Assembly (NCBI RefSeq): GCF_002127325.2 | Contig: NC_035439.2 | Location: 2,112,365-2,176,364, forward strand | DNA: 64,000 nt | Direction: 5' to 3' | From: Helianthus annuus | Lineage: Eukaryota; Streptophyta; Magnoliopsida; Asterales; Asteraceae | Shown here: positions 9,477 to 20,155 of the stretch, piece after piece | How positions within the stretch are numbered: the stretch's first letter is position 1 | Layout of the letters: each line of letters begins with the position of its first letter | Made by a program: the position numbers and the translations under genes | The notes under the pieces: generated by a model | Database searches by the model: none | Seen by the model: the letters and a program-made list of their open reading frames with translations, nothing else | What the model was told of the DNA's origin: nothing

Positions 9477-11098
9477 ATGAGGTGTATCAACAGAGGCACC
9501 TTGAACAGGAGCAACTGGAGCCGAAGATCCTTCAGCTGCATCATGATATTCATCATCTTCAGAAGATTCATTATAATCAGCAGCATCTTCATAAACCTCA
9601 TTTTGAACATATTGTTGACAGACGAAGAAGCTTGTGGGTCAACAACAATAGGTCTAACCAAAGGCGAGACAGCAGCGTTGTCACTTTCCAACAACATCCT
9701 AGCCGCTGCTGACTCTTCGTCAAAGGTTGGCAGATTGAAGGAGTCAAATAGCCCATCATAATCGAACATCCACGGATCACCCGGAGCCCTAACAGGACTC
9801 GTGTACCTTTGAACCCTCACTTCACTCCAAAGCTCAATCTTTTTGGTAGCCAGATTCCAAACACGAAAATTCGGAGTAGCATATCCAAGGAAGTAACCCT
9901 CGATAGCTCTTGCTCCAAACTTTCCATCCGGCTCAATCATAGTACATGGAGCACCAAACGGTTCTAGGTAATAAAGATCCGGTTTCCTTTTCTGAAGGAG
10001 TTCGAAGCAAGTCTTGCCATGTCTCTTTACTGTAAGAACTCTGTTTAACGTGTAGCATGCAGCCGATACAGCCTCTCCCCAGAATTGAATAGGGAGTTCC
10101 GACTCTACTAACATTGTTCTTGCAGTTTCTATAATCGTCTGATTCTTCCCCTCCGCGACACCATTTTGTTGTGGAGTATAACGAGAACTGTACTCATGAA
10201 GAATGCCTTTAGAAGTACAAAACTCATCCATAACTTGATTCTTGAATTCGGTTCCATTGTCGCTTCGGATCCTCTTCACTTTCAACGAATAGAGATTCTC
10301 CAACATTGTAAGAAGATCCTTGAGGATGCCAGGAGTTTGACTTTTGTGTGCCATGAAGGATACCCAAGAAAATCTAGAATAATCATCAGTAACAACTAGA
10401 CAATAAGCATCTCCGAATGTTGTCTTGTGTTTCATAGGTCCAAAAAGATCCATATGAAGACGTTCGAGAGGCATGCTGACAGTGTTGATTTTCTTCAAAG
10501 GGTGAGACTTCTTTGTTTGCTTCCCTTTTTGGCACGAGACACAGATATCTTGTAAATGAAAACTTCTCACAGGCACACCATTCACAAGATTATTTTTCAC
10601 CAAATGGTTCATCTTTCTCAAGTGAATGTGTCCCATTCTTCTGTGCCAAGATATAGACTCCTTTTCCGTGGCTTTTGAGACAAAGCAAGTGACTTGTGCA
10701 GATGTTGTAATCGCTTGGCTCATGTCGAGAATATAAAGATCATTTACTCTCGGAGCCGATAAGAGAATCCATTCTTGTGGAATTTTGAATCCAGGTTTCA
10801 GCACATAGCAGCCGGGATCATCAAAATGCACGGAGAATTTTTTATCGCAGATTTGCGACACACTGAGAAGATTATGATCAATTTGCTTAACATAATTGAT
10901 CTTATCGAAGCACACCATACCATTTGAGATACTTCCCTCTCCAGTGATGAATCCTCCTTTGTCTCCCGCAAAAGCAACATACCCTCCTCTAATGTTTCTC
11001 ACGTCGTATAGGAGCCGTAAGTCGCCAGTCATGTGCCTGGATGCTCCACTATCAACAATCCAGTGGCTGTTAATAGTTCCTCCTAGAACATCCTGCAC
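9464..11098 (-). pseudogene. SIRE element 1 pol, protease and integrase part
   Basis: Begins at the GTG of the conserved TGTGCAGGAT junction after gag; there is no in-frame ATG, so translation as part of a Gag-Pol product or from a spliced RNA is likely. Residues 16-20 are the protease DSGAS. An HHCC zinc domain spans H152 to C189. The integrase catalytic triad is D217, D280 and E316. After the usual SSVNN region (about residue 490) the frame is lost; the correct sequence continues in another frame into the reverse transcriptase part. The junction is near 9610. The protease and integrase motifs are intact. Confidence 0.92.
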
Positions 11099-11114
11099 AT
11101 GTCATTTAAAAACA

Positions 11115-14100
11115 TCAGTTGAGAATGGGGACCCAAGCCTTAGTGGTCTTGGGTCGTCCCTTAGCATCACGAAACGTGATATCAATCTCTTGATGGTTTT
11201 CAAGAACAACTGCTCCCCCTGAATTGTCACCCGCCTTAGGTAACCAAGTTCGTTTTTGCCTACCAGTTTTTGAAGATTCTGGTTTTACAGGTTGTGACAC
11301 ACTTGGTTCCTTTTGAACTGTTTTAACTTCAGATTTTAAAGCTTTTTCAACAGTTTTCATGTTCTTACGCCGTTGTTTAGTTTCTTGTTCTTTTACAGTT
11401 CGTTTATCATGTTTAGGTGAAACTGACCGACATTGAGGATGAACTGTTTCAGGTGGAGCTTTGTCAACAAATTTATTCTTTGGAGCATTTGGGCAGTTTT
11501 TGATGATGTGCCCAATTTCTCCACATTTAAAACATGTTCTCCTTTCAACAAATTTAGGAGAACTTGATTGACCACAAGATGTCGAACTCGTGGAACCCGA
11601 GGTACTAGCCTTTTCATCACACCCATTTGTGCGTTGAGTGTAATTGTTATCACTGTTACGTTTTAAGATTGTCACTTGTTTTACAAAATCAGTGTTAGAT
11701 TTGTTCTCAAAAGTTTCAATCTTATCAGTACCCTTGGATGACACGAACTTGACATCTTTTGCTTTCTTTTGAAATCGAGCTCCTTTTGTGTCAGACTTTA
11801 TCTGAGAAACTTTATGCTTTTGAGCTCGTTTGACTGGTTGTTTACCATTAGAAGCACTAGGTTGTTGAGTGGTTGAAGATTTTTGATTACCAAACTGCTT
11901 TCTAATCTCAGCCTTAGGAATTGGATCACATTGTGTTACAACAATTCCCGGAAGTGTTTTTCCCAAAAATTTGTTTGTGTTGTCTTCAAAGACTTTATCA
12001 ATCAGAGATTGATTTACATTTTTAATTGGGAAAACGTGATCTGAGTAGATTTTATCATCTCCAACCAAAGTATACAACACATTACTGCTTTTAATAGTAG
12101 ACACACATGTCTTATCAACTTTGACAGAATCAATCACTTGGTTCTTAACAGATGAGACATCAGGAGTATCAGGATCACAAAGAATGTGATTCTCTCGTGG
12201 AATAACTACTCCTTTCATCTTGTTAAGTGATTTATCCTGTTCACCTACATCCACTTCTGATTCATCATCCGATGTCTCATAGTCCTCGATAATTGGAGGG
12301 CTTTGCTTCATGGATGATGAAGTTTCTTGTTCCTTAGAGGATGTGTTTGAAGAATTTTCCGGTTTGAACCCTAGGCCAGCAGCAAATTCCTCAACATCAA
12401 GAGGCACACTGGGTTCATACCGAGGCATTTCCTCCTCATCAGGCATCTTGGTATAATTGTTCATCAAAGGGGGCGGACATTTCTTATACCCTATGCCTTT
12501 CTGATTTCCCTTCGGTTGCTGAACATCGATGATGTGATCAAGCACAAATTGGGAGTTTGAATAACTCTCCAATTTTTGTTTGATCGCATCATGCTCGCAT
12601 TGGGCAATGGCTAATTGCTTCTTAGTTTCTTCCGCAATGTTAATGTATTCATTTATACTTACTTGCTTGTGGTAAACTACTTTGTTCACTTCGGACACAT
12701 TTTTCTTTAATGTTTCAATTACTGATTTAAAATCTTTTTCGTTCCGAGTTAAAGCCATGTTTGCCTCTTTGCATTTGGAAAGTTCAATAACCAAATTTTG
12801 ATTATGACTATGAAGCTTTTCAAGTTCAAGCTTCATTTCAGCACATGATTCACAAACACTAGGAGCAGGAGGTTCAGAATTTACCTGACTCGAAGAGGCT
12901 GACACATTTGTCATAAAAGCAGTTTGAAAAGAAAAAGATCCGTCTTCAGAAAATAACTTCTCCATTTCCTTTGATGCAGTAGCCGCCTTCCTAATCAGAA
13001 TTGATTTCTGACATTTAAGCTCATCAGCTTCATTCAGTAGATCCTGAATATCAGCACCTCCTTCCACCTTCACGTCAGGCTCAGACTGATTATCCCCAGA
13101 AATAGAGCCTTCTTCATCAGAACTACCCGAATAACCAGAACTATCATCACTTTCAGAGGACTCTTCTTTATGATCATGCTTGATGATCTTTGCATAACAA
13201 GCTGTTCCACCTCCTTGATCACCTTCACCAAACTGCACAGACCAGTCACATCTGTCATCAGCTTGAACAGCCAAAGCCCGATTGGGATTTGAAGTTCCAG
13301 ACTGGCCCTGATTGTTATTAACTGCCACAATCCTCCTCTCACGGTTTTCTTGCTGGGCATTCACATTTGTAGAACTCGTCTGGTTTCTGAAAGGGTTGTG
13401 ATTGCCTTGTTTTGTTGGTCGAGTGCACTCACGTTTGAAGTGCCCTTTATTACCACAATTGAAGCATGTAACGGCGTTGATATCAAACCCATACTTCGTA
13501 TCTTTCTTTCCTTCCAATGAAGTTCTTCCAGTTCGAGCCATGAAATCTTTTGCCCTTCTAACTGCACTAGCAAAAGCCCATTTGATGTCCATCAACTCCA
13601 TTTCTTCCTTGTCGATCTGTTGATAATCTTCATTGGTCATGTTGATGTTTCCAAGCTGACCTGCTACCAAACCACAGTAAGCACTGACCATTGTATTGAT
13701 AATTTCCATATGTTCCTTAGCAACTTCAATGCTGAGATGTGAAAGGTTTGAATTATCGACTCGGATTGTGTTAGGGTTTTGAGGTTGAGGATTGTTTGTA
13801 TAATGAGCCTGCTGTTGTTGTTGTGGTGGTTGTACTTGTGGCTGTGTTGGGACGGGAATGTAAGACCTTGGATCAAAAGCCGGAGCAGCAGTTGATTGAG
13901 GAAACAGAAGAGAACTTGTGTTGGACACAAATGCAGTTTGCAGTTTAGGTTGCTGAGCTGCAGCGGATCTTGCCAAAACATCGAAGCCTGGAAGGTACAT
14001 TTCTGTATTCTGAGGAGCGGGAGCTCGCTTTGCCTTCCTGATTTCTTCATCATTTTTATGTTCCAGCTTCTGAATGAACTCATAGATGTTAACCGTGTCT

Positions 14101-14849
14101 AGAGTTCCAGTATGCTTCAACAACTCAATAAAAGAACTCCATTTTGGAGGTAAAGCGTCAGCAAACCTATTCACCATGTCTTGTTGAGTAGATACAACCC
14201 CATAAGCACACATTTCACTAATCAGATGATAGAACCGTGTTGTCATATCATTTAGAGTTTCGTTTTCCAAAAATTGAAACGATTCAAACTCTTTCTTCAA
14301 CAAATCATGATGAGACTTTCGAGTAGCTGCATTGCCTTCTCCTCTAGCAACTAAGGCATCCCACAATGTTTTCGTGGTCTTGCAGTAGGAGAACTGATGA
14401 TAGATATCTTTGTTGAGTGCTTGTGTAAGTGTAGCAAAGGCCTTTTTCTCCAATTCATAAGCCTTCTTGTCATTTTCCAGCATGTTAGCATAACCTTCTG
14501 AAGTGGACGCCGCAACCTCAAGATTAGCATTGAATGCATTGATGAAACACGTCCAAAGATCGGTGCTTTGCCTTTGAACATACGTGTGAAAGCGGTTTTT
14601 CCATGATGGAAAGTCGTTCATATGATTCAACTTTGGTGGACGATTGTTGCTGCCCGTTTCGCTTTCACTAATCAAAAGATTTTGAATGCTTTGACTTTGA
14701 TTGGATACCAAAGCCCATTGACTTGGACTGATTGATGGCGGTGGAAACATGCTTTTTGCCCAAGCTGCAGCAGAGGTTAGCTCTTGACTAGATTGTGAGT
14801 CAATACTCCAGTCCCAAGGACTTGTACAACTCATTTTGATGAAATACAA
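11115..14849 (-). CDS. gag: SIRE element 1 Gag, extended, two zinc knuckles
   Basis: An uninterrupted 1,244-codon frame. The N-terminal half is the capsid-like UBN2/gag region (about residues 40-300). A first zinc knuckle CFNCGNKGHFKREC lies near residue 461. A Ser/Asp/Glu-rich stretch and a predicted coiled coil (about 665-765) follow. Next comes a block conserved in all SIRE copies here (LYTLVGDDKIYSD, about 925-966), then a second knuckle CFKCGEIGHIIKNC near 1106 and a basic tail ending AWVPILN. Gag packages element RNA into particles. A Met five codons later (14834) is an equally good start. It is far longer than the 300-500 residues usual for plant Copia Gag. Confidence 0.92.
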   Translation of the reverse strand: MYFIKMSCTSPWDWSIDSQSSQELTSAAAWAKSMFPPPSISPSQWALVSNQSQSIQNLLISESETGSNNRPPKLNHMNDFPSWKNRFHTYVQRQSTDLWTCFINAFNANLEVAASTSEGYANMLENDKKAYELEKKAFATLTQALNKDIYHQFSYCKTTKTLWDALVARGEGNAATRKSHHDLLKKEFESFQFLENETLNDMTTRFYHLISEMCAYGVVSTQQDMVNRFADALPPKWSSFIELLKHTGTLDTVNIYEFIQKLEHKNDEEIRKAKRAPAPQNTEMYLPGFDVLARSAAAQQPKLQTAFVSNTSSLLFPQSTAAPAFDPRSYIPVPTQPQVQPPQQQQQAHYTNNPQPQNPNTIRVDNSNLSHLSIEVAKEHMEIINTMVSAYCGLVAGQLGNINMTNEDYQQIDKEEMELMDIKWAFASAVRRAKDFMARTGRTSLEGKKDTKYGFDINAVTCFNCGNKGHFKRECTRPTKQGNHNPFRNQTSSTNVNAQQENRERRIVAVNNNQGQSGTSNPNRALAVQADDRCDWSVQFGEGDQGGGTACYAKIIKHDHKEESSESDDSSGYSGSSDEEGSISGDNQSEPDVKVEGGADIQDLLNEADELKCQKSILIRKAATASKEMEKLFSEDGSFSFQTAFMTNVSASSSQVNSEPPAPSVCESCAEMKLELEKLHSHNQNLVIELSKCKEANMALTRNEKDFKSVIETLKKNVSEVNKVVYHKQVSINEYINIAEETKKQLAIAQCEHDAIKQKLESYSNSQFVLDHIIDVQQPKGNQKGIGYKKCPPPLMNNYTKMPDEEEMPRYEPSVPLDVEEFAAGLGFKPENSSNTSSKEQETSSSMKQSPPIIEDYETSDDESEVDVGEQDKSLNKMKGVVIPRENHILCDPDTPDVSSVKNQVIDSVKVDKTCVSTIKSSNVLYTLVGDDKIYSDHVFPIKNVNQSLIDKVFEDNTNKFLGKTLPGIVVTQCDPIPKAEIRKQFGNQKSSTTQQPSASNGKQPVKRAQKHKVSQIKSDTKGARFQKKAKDVKFVSSKGTDKIETFENKSNTDFVKQVTILKRNSDNNYTQRTNGCDEKASTSGSTSSTSCGQSSSPKFVERRTCFKCGEIGHIIKNCPNAPKNKFVDKAPPETVHPQCRSVSPKHDKRTVKEQETKQRRKNMKTVEKALKSEVKTVQKEPSVSQPVKPESSKTGRQKRTWLPKAGDNSGGAVVLENHQEIDITFRDAKGRPKTTKAWVPILN

Positions 14850-15670
14850 ATAGAAGACCTACACAAACACAAACTGTTAAAGTTCAAACATACACGATGA
14901 AAGATACTGACTTGTTCGAAAGATCAAGACTTGTTCGAAGGATCAACAGTGTTCGAAAGATCAATGTTGAGTTTCGAACAAAGACTTCGAAAGATTCACA
15001 ATTTGAAAGATCCTTATCTTTCGAATAAAGATCACGAAAGATTCACAATGAAAGATCCTTATCTTTCGAACACTGATCACGAAAGATTCACAATGAAAGA
15101 TCCTTATCTTTCGAACACTAATCTCGAAAGATTCACAATGAAATGATCCTTATCTTTCGTATAACTATCCTTCGAACTAGATTCCCTGTATCGAAGGTTA
15201 AGTTACCAACTCCGAAGGATGGGTCGAAAGATGATTATCTATCGAGCCTTCCTTGATCGAAAGATGATCGTTCGAAATCGAAAGATATCCTTCGATCGCT
15301 TCTGACACAACTGACGAAAAGGTGACAGGTTGGTGAGAAAGGTGATTGGTTGGTGAACCAACTTTCGGCAGAAAGGATGTTCTGACCCCAACTTTTCACC
15401 AACTTTGATTTTCAAACAAAATATGCCCAAAATGGCAAACCTTATCCAAAAAGTCCAGTCACCGGAACACACCGGAATTTGGCCGGAAATCACCAAATTT
15501 CGTAAAAACAAGTTGTAAGTTACCCAACCCGCTTTTAAACACTCCCGGTTGGTTTAGAACATGTTTTTATGCCAAGAAATCCAAGAAAATCACTAAAAAC
15601 GGGAGCTAAACCAAGTGTCCAAACACACCAAGACTTGAACAAACCCGGTTTTTAACAAGGTAAAGAGCCA
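14850..15670 (-). other. Untranslated leader of SIRE element 1
   Basis: The 5' leader between primer site and gag. It is dense in CGAAAGAT and CGAAGGAT motifs, the same motif seen in the LTR U3, over about 14900-15300. Confidence 0.8.
14985..15160 (-). repeat. 45-bp tandem repeat with hairpins in the leader
   Basis: Four units spaced 45 bp apart, each holding GAAAGATCCTTATCTTTC, an inverted repeat with a CCTT loop (15005-15022, 15050-15067, 15095-15112, 15140-15158, the last with an inserted base). Element 2 has only one such unit (about 45523-45541). Confidence 0.9.
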
Positions 15671-15684
15671 CGGCTCTGATACCA
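15671..15684 (-). other. tRNA-iMet primer binding site of SIRE element 1
   Basis: TGGTATCAGAGCCG on the minus strand, two bases inside the 5' LTR end. Confidence 0.93.
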
Positions 15685-15686
15685 CT

Positions 15687-16342
15687 TGTAGGTCCCTCGC
15701 GGAGGATGAGGTTTAACCTTAACCTTGTTATAGTAACACACTAGCGAGTGCGGAATCCAAGCTAGTATGCAAAACGAGTTGAGACAAGCATAAACACAAA
15801 ACACACAAGATTCACCGATTAACACCACTTGTATTAATGCGAATGAAGGTTCCGGTTACAAGCACAATGTTTACAAATCTGTTTTGCAAACTCTCTAATG
15901 TGTGTGTGTGTTCTTGACAGAAAACTCTCTCTATCTCTCGAGTTTGTCTTTCTGTCTGTGTGCCTCCAGGTCTGAACTGAAAAGAACACACTGCATGGGT
16001 ATTTATACCCAAACACAGGTAGTCTGTCCGAAGGATCATCAAGGCTGATCGAAGGATCCAATAGATGATCGAAGGATCATCTATCGAAGTCAAACCTGTC
16101 GAAGGACCTATGTATATCTCGAAGGATGATCTGTCGAGATTCATCTTTCGAGCTCATCGAAGGATCTAAATTATCCTTCGATGAGACATCCTTCGGCACA
16201 GACATTTTACATTCATGCACAAACTGTTTGGCCAAGTCAAACTAGGAGGATAGTTGACTTGGTCAAACTTACAAGACTAACATAGACATCGTTTTACATC
16301 GAGACCGAATATAGACAAAGTACAGACACAAGTGCACCAACA
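15687..16342 (-). repeat. 5' LTR of SIRE element 1
   Basis: A 656-bp match to 5133-5788 with about seven substitutions. Contains the TATA box at 16000-16007 and the CGAAGGAT motif array upstream of it. Confidence 0.95.
16000..16007 (-). promoter_or_regulatory. TATA box of the SIRE element 1 5' LTR
   Basis: TATAAATA on the minus strand, downstream of the U3 motif array; the likely start of the genomic RNA lies some 30 bp further on. Confidence 0.75.
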
Positions 16343-16370
16343 ACAAACATAACCAAGTTTAGAGGGGTTA

Positions 16371-16763
16371 TGTTAGAATTACTTAAACTTAGTTATGTTT
16401 TTATCTATTATTTGTAATATACTTATTCGTAGGTAACATATGATAAGTGAACAATTAAGTTAGATAGTATGTTATGATATGTAATAAGCGGTTATTAGCG
16501 GGAAACAAATTCAAATAACTGTCACCACAGTTACCCGCCAAAGATAACCGCCAAACTCTTATGTATTTAATCGGGTTGCCGGTAAACATGTTGGGTTACC
16601 AAGACAGTTTCAGTTACAACGAAATTGTCCACTTTCATTCTATCACTTTTGCTTGTATTCTCTGCATAATCTTGATATTAAACATAGCTGCAAGTCTCGT
16701 ACATGTTTCCGCTGCATCTGTAAGTTCTTATGCTCGAGACAAACAAGATCCGGATGTCCAACA
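16371..16763 (+). repeat. 3' LTR of the ARID retroelement
   Basis: Full-length 393-bp LTR, TGTTAGAATT to CCAACA. Preceded by a purine-rich run. Confidence 0.9.
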
Positions 16764-17339
16764 ATAACCATAACCATAACCATAACCGTGATATCGGTTA
16801 ATGGATAACTATAACCATAACCGATTGATCATAGCGGTTTGGTTAATCGGTTTTGAAAGTTATAGCGGGTCGGTTATGGATGGATAATCCTGAATTTAGG
16901 CCTAACTAAAAACATCTCAATTTTTTGCACATAGAATAAATTGTTATTAAGGATTCTATACATTAGTACATTACATAGTATTAAAAATACATATAATCTA
17001 TATTACTATTGAATATTTAATAAAAGTGATATGATATATTCATATAAATTCAAATAAACATTCAACCAAAACGATATGAAATAACCCCTAATTAATACTA
17101 ACAACGTTTAACCAAAAACATCAAATATTAAGAAAATGGTGAAACGTTCTAGATCCCAGAAAGATTTTACTAACATGTTGGTTCGGTTCGGTTATGGTGG
17201 GTATGGAAATATGGATAACCATAAGCGACCCGCTACTTTTAGTTTTCAAAAAAAAAAACATCAACCGACCCACCTGTTTTTGATTTGGTCAGGTTTTGTC
17301 GGTTAATTCTTCGATTTTTTGCACACCCTTACATGCAGA

Positions 17340-17447
17340 CACTAGATGAATTTAACAACCATGAAAATTTGTTTATGATATGTACATTAGTCATAAAAAC
17401 AGTAATCACAATTGTAACCTCACCTTTGGACTCTCGAGGGTATTCCT
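17340..17447 (-). pseudogene. Displaced 3' end of the F-box gene
   Basis: Host DNA between the hAT target duplication and the Gypsy array. Joined in thought to the F-box frame across the 5-bp target duplication ttcct (17443-17447 and 34122-34126), the F-box frame would run seven more codons and stop at TGA, 17420-17422. These codons and the native 3' untranslated region are now 16.7 kb away from the gene body. Confidence 0.8.
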
Positions 17448-20110
17448 TGTCACACCCCCAAAATACCACATAGGGAATGTCACTGCTAGGCATGTGACAT
17501 ACCAACAACGAGCCACTAATTACATTGAACCCATACAAGTTTCAAAATAAAATCCTCAGTTAATAATGAAAAACACCATCAGTAAGTTTAAATGAAAACC
17601 TACATGTTCAGCGGAAGCAAATAGTAAACCAATGTTAAATCGTTTCAAAAAAAACCAATGTATGATATCAATAGTTCATTCACATGAATCCCTCCAGTCG
17701 ACCCATGACCACTCCAGCTACTCCAGACAGCAAGTTCCCAAATCCAAGATATCTAACGACCTGCGAGCATGCAACAAGTGTCTCAGACAACGCTGGTGAG
17801 TTCATAGTTTTATGAAAATGATAGTTACCAAGTGTTTACTTAATCCATTGAAATTTAATTCCGAAAGTAATGTTGAAAACAATGTTGATAATACCCCAAT
17901 ACAAGACGGCTTCTGATTATTTTGCCCTTTCTCCAATGCTCCTATCAAAGCATTGGTCATGACTAGGTCATTAGTTCAACACCCGTCCTCCCGGGGTGAG
18001 GTTGCCAAACCTAAGTAGCGCTACTAACTAATACCATGTTACCTTCCTGGTAACCAAACAACACGGAGGGACTTTAAAGGTGATAGGAAGAGTATATTAT
18101 CCAACATTCCCGTTTTTACCCAAAAGACTTATCCCTGCCCGGGATACCCACTGATTGTCCCAACCACCGGGACGCATGCTCAAGAGAGATGAACTCACCT
18201 TTGGTTTGCTCGGTAAGATTAGTTACGTGTTCAAATTGCTCAAACGATCCTAACATGGATACCATTAACAATCAGTCGTATATCGCTTAATCTTTTCATT
18301 CTATACACACATTACACAAATAGGCACCGTATAATATCATGCAAGTTATCAGATTATGCAACTAAACAATTTGCCACAAACACCATGCTTTCATGTAATA
18401 AGTGTTTTGAATCCCCACCATGTTGATGATTCACCGGGCACCACTTTAAATATCAATTTACAACATTAAACGTCTATTATGTAAACAAATACTTGTGCTA
18501 GACTAAGCCCCCAAACCCTCTTCAATGTGTGACCGGCCCATTACCATTGACTTGGCCCACTGTTAACCCTTACATCAAGTTATAATCCATCATGTATAGG
18601 GATTACATTAGCATAACAACTAATACATTTATTGAATCTCGGCCCACAATCCAAATATTCTGATTAAAAGTTGCAGCCCCATTATATCAGAAATTCTAAA
18701 ACATAGTGTGGTCCGATTACAAATGAATTAGTCTAATAATGTTTAGCAGTCCATTTAACCTATAATGACCCAACTAACATACATGCAATCTGCCAAGGTA
18801 TTCAGCCCAGATTTTATGTGAGGCCCAATGATTTCTTTATGTTAATTACTTCCAATTAACCAGCCCAACACAAATCAATTATCATCAATATTAACCGCAA
18901 CCTAGTTTCATACCACTTGCCATTAAAATCACCTAACAATATACCCTACTTGCTAATGAATGGCTAAAATAAGATCATCAATTAAATCGAACCAATATGA
19001 CACACCAACGAACCACACTGTTTTGTTAATTTATATATAATATTCGTGCACTAACTGTGTATAATTAAAGCCACAAATTTGTTTTGCATATTATAATTTC
19101 ATACACATATACAATCCTTTTTGCAAATACCTAATATGAATTTATAGTTTCAATCTTATCTTTATTCGATTACCACAGCCCATAAGATCTTACCACTCTT
19201 CGTTCATTATCAGTTTAAAGAATTCATCAATTAACATGAGCAAACTTAAGCAATTAGTGGCAAAACATTAACAGAAGCTTATTAAAGCTATTAACTAAGT
19301 ACACAAGATTTATTCATGTAAACCCTACTCTTTCTAACTCATTAAAATAATACGACACCATGTATTGTCATAAATCAGATTCCATACAATATAATAGTAC
19401 TAACCGGACTAAGGATGTTGCTATTCACAAGAGTCTAGCTTCAACAGGAAGTGAAATTCTTCCAAGGGTAGTCTGATCGCAAGAACAAGAAGAAGGAATG
19501 GGGTGTACTAGGGTTGGTTCAACTTCCAAATCACAATTTACGTGCCCTCTTTATCTCTCTTGTATACGAAACCCATAATGGATTTGGGCTTAATTAACAA
19601 GTGTGGGCCGATGGGTTCAGAAAATAAGATGAAGGTTCAAAGTGGGTGATCTAATACATGTAATACATGCATCGCGGCCCAAAAAGAAGTGCGGTCCAAA
19701 AGAAGTGTGTTGCGGCCCAAGTGAGAGACTAGACGACACTACATTATTTACTCTACTACGTACGTACAAATACGCCAATGCGACATAAGCAATTAAACAC
19801 GATTAATACATATAACACGTTTAACGACTTCGTGTACAGTTAATATGCACACATAAATATCTAGTAACGTACACATGTAATCTTATAAACACAATCAGGG
19901 TAAAGCTTCATATATAACACATCACATATACATGCATATCACAGTTTCCATAATGAGTCTCGCAAAACATGTTCATACACGTAATCGTACCTATATCATA
20001 TCATTGCGCAACAAGTTGTTATTATTGTTATATTTATATAAAATAAACATAACTCCCACTTATGAGAAAAGTTAGAGCAGACGAGTATTGAGTTTTACTG
20101 GACCAGACAA

Positions 20111-20155
<45 letters not shown>

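Larger units (their letters stand above)
5133..16342 (-). mobile_element. SIRE-type Copia retrotransposon, element 1
   Basis: An 11,210-bp element with 656-bp LTRs differing at about seven positions by eye. The perfect 5-bp target duplication acaaa lies at 5128-5132 and 16343-16347. In the minus direction it reads 5' LTR, tRNA-iMet site, leader with repeats, very long gag, protease-integrase, reverse transcriptase-RNase H, a 1.9-kb noncoding region, polypurine tract and 3' LTR. Protease before integrase before reverse transcriptase is the Copia order. The long Gag and long 3' region fit the SIRE/Maximus lineage. One frameshift splits pol, so this copy is probably not autonomous now. Confidence 0.95.
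3318..16763 (+). mobile_element. LTR retroelement carrying an ARID-domain gene, interrupted by SIRE element 1
   Basis: Two direct LTRs (3318-3697 and 16371-16763) differ at about five positions over 380 bp by eye. The left LTR is followed by a tRNA-iMet primer site. The right LTR is preceded by a purine run (AGAGGGG, 16361-16367). Removing the 11.2-kb SIRE insertion leaves an element of only about 2.2 kb. It encodes one protein with a zinc knuckle, a protease-like region and an ARID domain. No reverse transcriptase, RNase H or integrase is present, so it is non-autonomous. The left LTR lacks its first 13 bases. Confidence 0.85.
3249..17331. mobile_element. Non-autonomous hAT element, interrupted by two nested retroelements
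   Basis: The ends are CAGGGGTGTGCA at 3249 and TGCACACCCTTA ending at 17331 (10 of 12 inverted match). A perfect 8-bp target duplication catgcaga lies at 3241-3248 and 17332-17339, which fits hAT. Only 3249-3317 and 16764-17331 are the element itself, roughly 0.64 kb, without coding capacity. It includes ccataa repeats and GGTT-rich stretches. The rest is the ARID retroelement and, inside that, SIRE element 1. A second copy without these insertions starts at 60960 with the same 8-bp target sequence, so it belongs to a duplicated segment. Confidence 0.85.

Noticed and set aside
14985..15160. Regularly spaced repeats resembling a CRISPR array
   Set aside because: The units are contiguous 45-bp tandem repeats without unique spacers, inside a plant retrotransposon leader.
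15239..15511. 90-codon frame in the leader of SIRE element 1, and similar frames in other leaders
   Set aside because: Not conserved between elements 1 and 2 and dominated by the reiterated CGAAGGAT motif.
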